Source: Lepidodermella squamata
Lineage: Eukaryota; Gastrotricha
NCBI GenBank assembly: GCA_047495785.1
Contig: JBLDXI010000106.1
Location: 1 to 24,948, forward strand
Direction of reading: 5' to 3'
DNA: 24,948 nucleotides
Positions 1 to 8,805 of the stretch are shown one piece after another (the stretch's first letter is position 1; the number at the start of each line of letters is the position of its first letter). The position numbers and the translations under genes were made by a program. The notes under the pieces are model-generated. The model was not told the DNA's origin and ran no database searches. It saw only the letters and a program-made list of their open reading frames with translations.

Positions 1-20
1 CGTGCGCTAGGGTCGAGTAA
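1..20 (+). CDS. 3' end of cysteine-rich secreted repeat protein, copy 0 (partial)
   Basis: Only the final codons of this gene are in the window. Frame 3-20 reads C-A-R-V-E-stop, which matches the ends of copy 1 (C-A-K-V-E-D-stop) and copy 2 (C-A-K-V-D-G-stop). The following bases also resemble the copy 1 3' UTR, for example the shared 'cagattagtc' and 'gagagcag' words. It is therefore the last exon of an upstream tandem member of the same family, cut by the window edge. The call rests on alignment to the two complete copies, not on the six residues alone. Confidence 0.7.
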
Positions 21-309
21 TACCCGTGTGTGGCGGGAATTGGAGAGCAGGAGCGGCTAACAGATTAGTCGAGAGATTGTTAGAGAAAATTATGTGAAGA
101 CTGTGCCGTATAATAATCATTAACGTATTCAATAAGGTTATACATACCGTATAATTATTGCTTGTGAGGGGTGAGGGATTTGATTGAGAGTAAGTTTCAT
201 TATACTCCTGTTTTGCAGGTCAAAGGTCACACGTGCATACGTGATCAAAACGTGTGATCAAAACGCTAAACTTTTAAGTTGTTGCTTGTTGTTAAGTTGG
301 TGGGGGTTT

Positions 310-347
310 CGTCATTTCGTCATTTCGTCATTTCGTCAATTCGTCAC
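310..347. repeat. 8-bp tandem repeat (cgtcattt)n
   Basis: About 4.7 copies of an 8-bp unit 'cgtcattt' lie in the left arm of the foldback element. The mirror position in the right arm (about 656-690) carries fewer, reverse-complement copies ('gacgaaat'). The copy number differs between the arms, as expected for a repeat that slips during replication. Confidence 0.8.
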
Positions 348-402
348 TTTGAAAAACTTCCAAAAGACCGAAAAAACTTAAAAAAAATAAAAAAAATGAT
401 AT

Positions 403-470
403 GAGCTGGAGTCGAACTATCAACCTCTGGTTTCGAGTGCTAGTGCTGGAACCACTAAGCAAGCAAGTTG
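403..470 (-). repeat. tRNA-related sequence, left arm of the foldback element
   Basis: Read on the minus strand, this stretch has an A-box-like word 'tgcttagtggttcc' and, about 35 bases on, a B-box-like word 'agttcgactcc'. This is the order and approximate spacing of a pol III promoter in a tRNA. The stems do not fold into a convincing cloverleaf, so it is a tRNA-derived relic rather than a tRNA gene. It is the inverted partner of 559-624. Confidence 0.4.
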
Positions 471-558
471 TCTTAAAATCGTGTGCATCTATCTTGTTGA
501 AGTATGCTTTAACTGGGGCCTATATCAATTGATTCTAAGACGGGTCCCATGTGTCTCC

Positions 559-624
559 TGTGTGGTTTAGTGGTTCAAGCTATAGCTCAGGAATCCAGAG
601 GTTGATAGTTCGACTCCAGCTCAC
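559..624 (+). repeat. tRNA-related sequence, right arm of the foldback element
   Basis: This plus-strand segment has an A-box-like 'tggtttagtgg' and a B-box-like 'agttcgactcc' at tRNA-like spacing. It shares 'ccagaggttgatagttcgac' with the minus strand of 403-470. The acceptor and T stems are only partly complementary, so it is scored as a degenerate tRNA-derived sequence. Two such units facing each other make the middle of the foldback element. Confidence 0.4.
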
Positions 625-835
625 AACATTTTTTTTTATATTTTTTTTTCCATGGTGACGAAATGACGAAATGACGAAACGATGAAACTACCACACTAGC
701 AACAACCTAAAAGTTTAGTGTTTTGATCACACGTTTTGATCACGTGTGCACGTGTGACCTTTAACCCGCAAAACGGGAGTATAATGTTAGTGATAATCGC
801 GATAATAGTGATAATGAATAAAGCGATAAAAAAAA

Positions 836-1493
836 CATAGTCGAATTTTATGTAATGTTAACATATTGAACAATGACCCATAGGCAATGTCGACTCCAGA
901 ATTCAGTTCAGTTCACATCAGATACACTTAAGGGCTGTTTAGTTGACGTCACTTGCCCGTAGAACGCGCTATTTTCAGCTATTTTTAGTGAAGTCGCCCT
1001 TCTTGCGCGAAGCTAATATTTTACTAACGTAATGTCAACTGTAGATACAGTGAAGATGAGAAGTCAGCGGTCCGGCCATTTCTCGTGTTTATGCTTCCAC
1101 CTTCAGACACTTCCAAGATGCTTCGAAGCAAACTCAAACCAGACACCAGGCACGGCCCACGAACAGTGTATCTAATTTGTTTTAATTACGAAAGAAATTC
1201 GGCTGTTTTTATCACGATGGTGAGATCTTGCAGCCTACAGCCTTCAAATTGGTTTTGAAGTGTTCCATACCAACACTTTCAGGGAAGCAAGTTTTAGGAA
1301 GCTCATTCAAGATTTTACCTGCTGAACAATTTTTTTCATAAATACAGCTCATTCATTCATTCAGGAATAATGACATAATTAAGGGGTAGTGATGACTTAG
1401 GGCTCGTTCCAGAAATCAGAGCGACAATGTTGTACCTGTCGCACATCTGTGAATCCATCCCTTCATCACGAGGAAATTGAAAGAAGTGTTTTA
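836..1493. other. Intergenic sequence between copy 0 and the copy 1 upstream block
   Basis: I see no coding region, RNA gene or recognisable transposon in this stretch. It contains a short 'cattcattcattc' run near 1350. It has no obvious counterpart at the same place upstream of copy 2. Confidence 0.5.
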
Positions 1494-1940
1494 CGAGAAT
1501 AAATGTATTCTGACAATAAATGAGGTCAAACCTTGCTTCGCCAGCATTTTGAATGCGGCAATATCGACTGCTAAGAATAGCTGTCAGGCCAGCTGCGCAA
1601 TTTCTTCATATTAGCTCTGTCAGAAAGCGACCAATACAGTAATGCTTAAGTTATGTTGTGAATAATAATTACCTAAGCAAATTATATTTTCAAATGGCAG
1701 TTTATTAATAATAAAATTAATTATCATATTAGCAATATGGTATTTCTAGCTATTGGTGCTAGCAAACAATAGCTGCGTATCTGCCCCCACAACCACGCTG
1801 TTTTTCGGTAGAAAATACTCTTTTTGAAGTCGAGTTAAAAATAATTCCGCCCATAAAAATCGTCAACCGACCGGCCGAAGTGTCATTTGTTCATACATCT
1901 TATCGTTTTTTACTAAACCGTCAACAGAAACGTTTCTTAT
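1494..1940 (+). promoter_or_regulatory. Upstream/5' UTR block of copy 1, duplicated with the gene
   Basis: This block aligns in order with 6674-7080 upstream of copy 2. Shared words include 'gagaataaa', 'acaataaatgagg', 'acagtaatgc', 'gaataataatt', 'tattggtgc', 'ctgcccccacaacc' (one base changed) and 'agtgtcattt'. The duplication unit of the family thus includes about 400-450 bp of upstream DNA, which probably carries promoter and 5' UTR. No unambiguous TATA box is present in copy 1, and the transcription start cannot be fixed from sequence. Confidence 0.5.
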
Positions 1941-3913
1941 ATGATGAGTTTCAGACTGACTGTCCTCGCAGCGACTTTTAGCATTGCCTTTAGCCGTAAG
2001 TTCTTTTAATCCGTCATTCACTCGTGTCAAACTCGTTTCTCAGAAACTACTGTCAGCCCTGCGAAGCCTGTCGACTGTTCGACTGGAGTGAGCACGACCA
2101 GCGCGTTTGATACCGATGGCATGCTACAGGATTTCAACAATCGTAACCTGTACTGCCCCGATGGCAGCTACCTGGCGTCGTGGAGGACCAAGTTCACTCC
2201 CTCTCCGTCTGGTTGGTCGTCTCAGTCATCCCAGTATGAATACAAGTGCTGTAAGTCCACGGTAGTCGGGAAGTGCAGACAAGTCATCAATGACCTGACT
2301 GATAGCAATGGCTTCGATGTCGTCTCCATGGACAAACAAGATATCAAGTGTAACGCCAATGAGGTTCTGAAAGGCTTCTACTTGTCCGCATGGTGGAATC
2401 AGATCAGATATAACTACACTTGCTGCGAGGTTTGTTGCGAAATCATGGCGTCCGAATGTACCTATGAACCTCACTAAGAGGCCCGACTGGGTACGGGTAT
2501 AGTCTCAGGAATGTTTGGGTAACAAGCCTGAAGGTGCCTCTTTCTAGGGTTGTCTATCATGAAACCACGATTGTGCACTCGCATGGTGGAATTGTCTGAA
2601 TGAATTGAAGAAATCTGTCAGTTTTCATTTAATCTGGTTAAAATTACTACTTTGCACAATTTTGAAATATTTAGGTAATCTGTAATTGTGCGAAACAGCG
2701 CACGGGCACACGCTTTAGGGCCTCCACGCGCGTTCTCCACGGGCCCCCAACACGTCATCTTGACGTCATCCTATTGAAAATTATTTAAAAAAAGATAGCA
2801 TCTAGAAAAAAGTCGAATTTTTCATTCGGATGACGTCAAGATGGCCAAGCCTGTTTGTAAACCGGTGCCATCTCCCTGGGGGTTAGGTAGCATTAAAAAT
2901 GGAAAACTTCATTATTATCCTACGGATTACCGCGCGCTGCCACAATATTCTTAAACATTTCGCCTTGGCAAGTCCACTTTTACCCTCTGATTGCGCAGTG
3001 ATTTTTGGCGTCGGGCACTACCCTGCACCTCTCATGTGCTTTTCATTCCCAGGTTGACAGTGCGTATGATATCAAAACAACGGCGCTAATAACCAATTAC
3101 GACAAGGCAAGCAACAAAACGACGTCTTTCAACAATCACAATCTCACCTGTGCGGACGGTGAGCTGCTACAGCGGTGGCACCTGCAACGCGATGTAGCCC
3201 AGGGCATGATACGCTTCGAATACACATGTGCTAAAATCGCTATGCGTGAGTTGCATAGCTACAGGTGTTAAAGAAATAACATTGCTTCTCTGTAGCTGCC
3301 AAGTGGTACGAGAAGTGCTCCAATACCACGCTGAAAACCGGCTTGAGAGATGACCCCGATGGAAACATGCTCCAGCTCACTTATCTTAACATTGATTGTC
3401 GCGCGAATAATTACATCACTTCATTCGGACTGACGAGGCCGAATGGAAACGCCACCCAGTACACCTACACGTGCTGCGCAGCTCCTTTCGCTTCGTCGTG
3501 CCGCAAAGTACAGAGCAGTTGGACCCCCGCCTACTACGGCGACACCAATTTCCTTGACCGCCAAAATGTCAAATGCAATTCTAATGAGGTCCTGCGAAGC
3601 GTAGTCCAGGTTCTGGACCCCTGGAAAATTCCCGAAGGTTTAATCAGCTACTTCTACACCTGCTGCTCGGTGCGAATTTCCTAAATAGTAAGGCCGACGT
3701 TTTAGAGAAATTTGTTTTTAGGTCACGGGGAAGGTTACCACCACTAGCCTTTCGACCAGTGAATACGTGGATGATCCCAAGGGCAAAACGTATCCTCTGG
3801 TCGGCCAACGCCCAACCTGCCCCGATGGGAAGTTGCTGCAACAGTTCCAACTGGTGCGAAGAGCCAGTAACACCCACCGCTACGAGTTCACCTGCGCTAA
3901 GGTCGAGGACTAA
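1941..3913 (+). CDS. Secreted cysteine-rich six-repeat protein, copy 1 (5 exons)
   Basis: Proposed exons are 1941-1995, 2044-2429, 3053-3245, 3296-3669 and 3722-3913. All introns are GT-AG (48, 623, 50 and 52 bp) and the exons join in frame to 399 residues. Two adjacent ATGs (1941, 1944) open an N-terminal signal peptide (MMSFRLTVLAATFSIAFS). The mature part has six copies of a unit in which a Cys, then Leu about six residues later, leads to an aromatic-rich end: YEYKCC, YNYTCC, FEYTC, YTYTCC, YFYTCC and YEFTC. The spacing recalls dermatopontin-type extracellular proteins, but homology is inferred and not shown. Exon structure and phases match copy 2 exactly, which supports the model. A role outside the cell is likely; the specific function is unknown. 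Confidence 0.8.
2756..2843. repeat. Perfect 16-bp hairpin with twin TGACGTCA sites in intron 2 of copy 1
   Basis: The stem 'catcttgacgtcatcc' at 2756-2771 is perfectly complementary to 'ggatgacgtcaagatg' at 2828-2843, with a 56-bp AT-rich loop. Each stem arm contains TGACGTCA, the palindromic site known for CREB/ATF factors. Intron 2 of copy 1 is 623 bp against 257 bp in copy 2, so this part is probably a small inserted foldback element. A regulatory role is only a possibility. Confidence 0.6.
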
Positions 3914-4115
3914 GCTTGTGTGGCATGCACGGGAGAGCAGCAGCAGCCTGCAGATTAGTCAGCAGATTTATAGTCGAAGTGTGAGCAGTATGAAACAGTG
4001 TGAGCGTTGTACCGCATAAGCCTTATATATTGTTATATAAGACATTTTATTGTATCGATAATATGTATTTGAGAGGGAAGTGAGTCGGGGTCAGATTGGC
4101 GACGAACATGGAATG

Positions 4116-4121
4116 AATAAA
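4116..4121 (+). promoter_or_regulatory. Poly(A) signal of copy 1
   Basis: AATAAA occurs about 200 bp after the copy 1 stop codon, inside the block 'gaataaagcgataaaaa'. That block is also found at 817-822 downstream of copy 0, which supports its use as the cleavage/polyadenylation signal. Confidence 0.6.
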
Positions 4122-5345
4122 GCGATAAAAAGAATGTGGAATAGATATAAAATTCACTCGTAAGTTTGTCATCTCAGCGGTTTGCTATGGGCAAGAATCA
4201 CTACGCTTCAAAGCTTTCACACCAGAAAATGGCTGGGGTAAAAGTATAGCTTTGAGGTTGAAACCAATCCGAAATTCTACATTTGAACTTTGAATAAATG
4301 TTTTAAATGTTTGGATAAATCGACCGCGAACAATCTTTTTACGATGGCTAACGCTGCTTCAGTAATCAAACCGTTTGACGAAATTACGCAATCGAAACTT
4401 TCAGCTTCAATTACTCCGCAGCAGGAAACGATTTTGGCATCTCCTTTTGTAGTTTGTTAGCGGTTATAAGAGCAGTCGACGCTATCTACGTGAAACCAAG
4501 TGTCAAATAACCCCGTGGACAAGGCCGGAGGAAACTGTTGGCTGCTCAGTCGAAACCCACAGGGGAACCTCACCCCCAAGCGCTCAGCTGGGCCCCGATC
4601 AGAGAATTGCCTATTGCCTATAGGGGCCCATGGTCAAGTTCAGGTGTCATGATCCGGCACTGCCCGTGGAGTAAATATTTTACTTATGAAAATATTTATA
4701 TTTCATTAATCAGCCGAGTTGTGAATCGCAGCACACTTAGAAGCCTTTTGGAATGATTAATGCAAGTTGCCTTACAGTCGCCTTGGAGCGGCTCTAAGGC
4801 GCCTTAGGCCTCATCAAACACGTCCTCAAAATGTGAAGGAAGATCAATTCACCCCATTCTCACTTGACCGTGATCTGCATTTTAGGCGCGCTATTTTAGG
4901 CTAATTTAGGCTATTTTAGGGTGACGTTGAAGTTAATTTTCTCCTGAATTTCGGACTTGTACATTTTCATGCGCGCGCGCGAGGGAGGGCTGCAATTATT
5001 TGTTGCGCAATAAATGCGAGCGAGGCGTATTTACGCGTAAAACGAGCCAACCAATAGGAGCGCGCGCGCGGAGGAAACACCGGCGGGCCGGAAAATGTGC
5101 CAATTCATTATCCCATTCGCATTGGGCGGAACCGATGGCAGGAATATTAATAATAGAAATATTGTGAATCTGTTTCGATAATAAATGAAAAACACCGTTA
5201 AAATTAAATCCAGGTTTGAATGACCACGAAAGCGATTATGTGGATACCACATGCATCATTGGATAGGTCATTGCGAGAGGAGTAAAGTGCTATAAAATTT
5301 GGGACATAATCGGTCTTTATATTTAATTGTCGTAATAATAATAAA
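4122..5345. other. Intergenic region after copy 1
   Basis: I find no convincing gene here. The short open frames lack any recognisable domain and are not conserved at other family copies. The region contains three 10-bp direct repeats (4891-4920), two 'gcgcgcgcg' runs (about 4971 and 5060) and a 'ccaaccaatagg' CCAAT-like word near 5048. The outermost palindrome base visible in the window (5246) lies inside this stretch. Confidence 0.5.
4891..4920. repeat. Three 10-bp direct repeats
   Basis: The units 'ctattttagg', 'ctaatttagg' and 'ctattttagg' follow each other without a gap. A related 'ctattttcagctattttt' sequence occurs near 970, so the motif may belong to a dispersed repeat. Confidence 0.6.
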
Positions 5346-5349
5346 ATGG

Positions 5350-5982
5350 CGCCCCTTTCATACGCAACGTGACGATGGCTTCCAACAAAGCTATGCAAAT
5401 TATTCGATCAAATATAACTATACTTGCTGCCACGTAGGTACTTAGGCGCCACGCGCCACACGCCGGACTGAATTGAGACATTAGTATTTAGTATCTAGCA
5501 TTAGTATATATTATATTTAGATGGTATAAATTGTCAGACCAGAGGGCGCTGAGAGTTTATTCCTGTGCTTGTATCGCAAGTTTGGCAAACTTTCTAAGCG
5601 ACAAAAGCTTTCAAGTTCGCGTCGGCGATGAACTGAGCGAGCCCCAGGAAATCAAATGCGGCTTCACTCGGGAATTTCTTTGAGCTCGCTTCTCTACATC
5701 TTTCACTGTGCTGACATGCAACCTCAGAGAATCAACCCCAGCGACCAGCGATTGTCAGAAACTTGTGGATGCAGTACCTCCAAGGTTATAGTGGAGGAAA
5801 AAAAGAAGTCCTCTATCAACACTCAGAAGATTCGATTCGTGCTGAAATATGATTACTTTATCGATAACTGTAAGCGGCCGTTGAACAATATAACGCAGCC
5901 GATCGTGTCGAAATCGGCTTTTGAAATCGATTGCAAGGCGAATCAATTATCACCGATTGTTAAATCTTGTAACAGCGGGTAG
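5350..5982 (+). pseudogene. Diverged relic of the cysteine-rich gene family
   Basis: Three pieces resemble parts of the family. At 5374-5433 the frame reads GF...IKYNYTCCH followed by a GT splice-donor-like gtaggt, close to the exon 2 end of copy 1 (GF...IRYNYTCCE then gtttgt); about 25 of 29 bases match across the last part. At about 5550-5680 another frame reads ...EPQEIKC..., like the DRQNVKC/EKQDINC segments. At 5656-5982 a 108-residue frame ends with KYDYFIDNCKR...IVSK...IDCKANQL, like the CRQV...IVSLEKQDINCNANEVL stretch of exon 2. The pieces are in different frames and are not collinear with one intact gene, so a decayed or rearranged member is most likely. A fast-evolving functional relative is possible. 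Confidence 0.4.
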
Positions 5983-6673
5983 CCCTCGCAATTCTATACT
6001 TACTGAAAGCGGCCGCTGAACGAGAACGCTGCCGCGGTTCAGATTCTATTTCGCTGATTGCCAAGTTCTCCCATGGAAACTGAATGGTTACTGCGCTATC
6101 GCTTACCGCTTATCGCTATCCCGCAGTTCATCCCGCACTTTTGCGGTGGGTTGCTGGATAGGGACAATGTGCTGCTGGCGTTTCGCATGACGTTTTTGTA
6201 CTGAGTGGAGCTTAACCATACTAAAAGCTCAAGATTTTTCTTATTTTAACTATTTTCAAGTCTAAACCTAAACCGATATCAAAATAACATTTCGAGCGTT
6301 TTGTACTAAGCCACAGCTGATTTAGTCTTTTCGTCCTCATGTTGCTATGATTATTATTGGGGGTGCATGATTCTTTTTCGATGCTTTTTCGACTGATTTT
6401 TCGGATCTTTGGATGGAGGATCCAACCTTCTCTTGCTGATTCGCTGAATGCAATGACTTTTTTCATGCAGTCAATATCTACGGGACAAGATAACATTTTT
6501 AATTTTTTCGGATCATATTAAATTAATCAGAAATAAACGATATTTCATATTGGCTTGCTGACTAATATCTAGAATAACATCATTAAGAGGCATAGCTGAT
6601 CAATCGCATTAGCGCAGCTCATTGTTAATCGCGATAAATTTCGCGATTCCACTCGCAAACTGTGAAACTGCTC
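5983..6673. other. Non-coding stretch between the relic and the copy 2 upstream block
   Basis: No recognisable gene. A minus-strand open frame of 91 residues (6221-6496) has no domain or homologue that I know. Near 6002-6036 there is a degenerate repeat of 5867-5900 ('aagcggccg' followed by similar sequence), and 6090-6135 has internally repetitive 'cgctatcgcttaccgcttatc'-like sequence. Confidence 0.4.
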
Positions 6674-7080
6674 CACGAGAATAAAAGCCATTGGACAATA
6701 AATGAGGCCATGCCTTGCCGTAGCGCCGCTTTACACTCGTAAATTTCGTCCAATTCGCGCTGCGCTGCCAAAGGGCGACCTTTACAGTAATGCCGAAGTT
6801 GAGATGCGAATAATAATTGTTAAACATATTTGTTTAAAATAATAAAATGTATTTTTACACTAGGTATATATTTTACTAGGTATTGGTGCCAGCAAAAATT
6901 GCTGCCTCTCTGCCCCCGCAACCGCGCTCTTTCCGTCGGAAAGTGTGCTCAGTTGTCGTTGAGTTTAAGATAATACCGTCCATAAACATCCGCAAGAAGC
7001 TCAACCGGCAGCAGTGTCATTTAGTCATTCACCTATTTTTGCCTTGCAAATTCAACTGCCGATTGCAAACTTTCCGTAAG
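6674..7080 (+). promoter_or_regulatory. Upstream/5' UTR block of copy 2
   Basis: This block is homologous to 1494-1940 upstream of copy 1. A TATA-like 'tatatat' at 6865-6871 precedes the conserved 'tattggtgcc' word and lies about 210 bp upstream of the ATG. The TATA-like word is not conserved in copy 1, so it may not be functional. The conserved block itself is the better evidence for promoter and leader. Confidence 0.45.
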
Positions 7081-8689
7081 ATGAGTTTCGGACTGGCTGT
7101 TATCGCGGCGATTTTCAGCATTGCCTTTTGCCGTAAGATACCGAGCCTTGAATCCAATATTAGCCCATGTTGCATTCTTCTCTTCAGAAACTACGGTTAG
7201 CCCTGCGAAGCCTGTCGATTGCTCCACTGGAGTGAGCACCACCGACGCGTTCTACACCGATGGCATGCTATACGATTTCAACAATCGTTATGTCAACTGC
7301 CCCAACGGCAGCTACCTGGCGTCGTGGAGGACCAAGTTCACTCCGTCTTCGTCTGGCTGGTCGGCTCAGTATGAATACAAGTGCTGCAAGGCCCCGATAG
7401 TCAAAACGTGCAGGCAGGTTGCCAATGACCTCACTGAAAGCAATAGCTTTGGTATCGTCTCACTGGAGAAGCAGGATATCAACTGCAACGCCAATGAAGT
7501 TCTTAAAGGCTTCTCCCTGTCCGCATGGTGGACTCAAATCAGATACAGCTACACTTGCTGCGAGGTTAGTAGCCAGGTCATGACGCCTGAACCTTTGTGC
7601 TCATCTACATGTTCCCTTTTTCGCGGGAATTTAAAGAGGACAGTAACAGTTAGCAGGCAACCGTTTGAAGCGGCCCCTCCGTTGTCTACTAGGACATCTC
7701 GCAATGGTAGCCTTCAGCCTGTTTATAAAATTTACCCAAGTCTATTGGGCACTAGCCACTCTCGTACCAACGTTCATATCACTGATCTGCACCCTCTCAT
7801 GTATTTTTCCTTTTTGGCCAGATTTTTGCCCCATATGATCTTAACAAAAGGGCGCTGACAACCACTTACGACACGGCAAGTAACAGAACGACGTCGTTTG
7901 GCCGTCACAATCTGACATGCGCGGATGGCGAGCTGCTGCAGAGGTGGCACTTGCAACGCGATGTAACTCAGGGCATGATACGCTTCGAATACACCTGCGT
8001 TGGTTTCATCCCTCGCCGTAAGTTGCGAAGCAGCGGTTAAAACGTCAATAACATTGCTTTACTGTAGCTCCCAAGTGGTATGAGCAGTGCTCCGGTGCCA
8101 TCCTGAAAGCCCAGTTGGTCAATGATCCCAACGGGAACGTGTACAGCTTCACATATCCTCCTGTCATGCTGGATTGTGGCGACAAAAATTACCTGACTTC
8201 ATTCGGACTGACCAGGCCTAATGGAACCTCCGCCCAGTACACGTACACGTGCTGTGCTGCTCCTTCTCTCGTTGCGTCGTGCATCTACGTGGAGAACGAT
8301 TATACTTTCGGGTACTACGGCAACACCGATTTCCTTGACAGACAAAATGTCAAATGCAATGCTAACCAGGTCCTGCAGAAAGTGTTACTGGGTATGGACC
8401 GCATGATTTCTGAAGGTAGAATTGGCTACTCCTACGCTTGCTGCTCGGTGCGAATTCCAAAGATCCAACCGCTGATACTTTACAAAGATTTTTTTAGGTC
8501 TGGGGTACGCTCATCACTACTAAACATGCGACCGATGATTTCGTCGATGATGCCCAGGGCAAAACATTCCCCCTCGTCGGCCAACGCCCGACCTGTCCCG
8601 ATGGTAAGTTGCTGCAACAGTTCCAACTGGTGCGCACTAGTCACATCACTCACCGATACGAGTACACCTGCGCTAAGGTCGATGGCTAG
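7081..8689 (+). CDS. Secreted cysteine-rich six-repeat protein, copy 2 (5 exons)
   Basis: Proposed exons are 7081-7132, 7188-7564, 7822-8017, 8068-8447 and 8498-8689. Introns are 55, 257, 50 and 50 bp, all GT-AG, with phases 1, 0, 1, 0 as in copy 1. The joined frame gives 398 residues. Residues 1-17 (MSFGLAVIAAIFSIAFC) form a signal peptide; the mature chain begins near QTTVSPAKP. Six repeats end in YEYKCC, YSYTCC, FEYTC, YTYTCC, YSYACC and YEYTC. Exons 2 and 4 each hold two repeats and exons 3 and 5 one each. Several N-x-S/T sites (NGS, NRT, NLT, NGT) suggest glycosylation. The layout recalls dermatopontin but I cannot assign a family with certainty. A pogo-like element is inserted in its 3' UTR. 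Confidence 0.85.
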
Positions 8690-8805
8690 GATTGTGTCGC
8701 GTGAGCTGATTGTGGATTGCTGATTAGCTAACAGATTGACAGCAGAGGATGTTTGACAGTTTTACCACAATAACATCATATAATTATTATATTATAAGAT
8801 TAAAA

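Larger units (their letters stand above)
199..786. mobile_element. Long-TIR foldback (MITE-like) element
   Basis: The ends are long imperfect inverted repeats. The left end starts 'cattatactcctgttttgc' and the right end, reverse-complemented, reads 'cattatactcccgttttgc'. The match continues inward through 'aaaggtcacacgtgca' and two copies of 'gatcaaaacgtgtgatc'-type sequence, then through the 8-bp 'cgtcattt' tandem repeats, and resumes in a tRNA-like segment on each side. The element is about 588 bp and has no coding capacity, so it is non-autonomous. I could not identify a clear target-site duplication, so the superfamily is left open. It sits in the 3' UTR of copy 0. Confidence 0.7.
21..835 (+). 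other. 3' UTR of copy 0, interrupted by a foldback element
   Basis: Bases 21-190 and 790-835 together align with the 3' UTR of copy 1 (3914-4130). Both end with the same block around 'gaataaagcgataaaaa'. The intervening 0.6 kb is absent from copy 1 and is an inserted inverted-repeat element. A poly(A) signal AATAAA lies at 817-822, downstream of the insertion, so the element would be transcribed within the mRNA of copy 0 if that signal is used. Confidence 0.6.

Noticed and set aside
310-347. CRISPR-like or other regularly spaced repeat array
   Set aside because: The units are 8 bp and directly adjacent with no spacers; it is a simple tandem repeat in a eukaryotic element.
559-624. Functional tRNA gene
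   Set aside because: A/B-box-like words are present but acceptor and T stems do not pair well, and the unit is part of an inverted-repeat element.
4538-4756. 72-residue open frame after copy 1
   Set aside because: No recognisable domain, no conservation with other family intervals, and the start is a non-ATG codon.
6221-6496. 91-residue minus-strand open frame (and its mirror at 23698-23973)
   Set aside because: AT-rich, low-complexity composition with no domain; its double presence is explained by the palindrome, not by selection.
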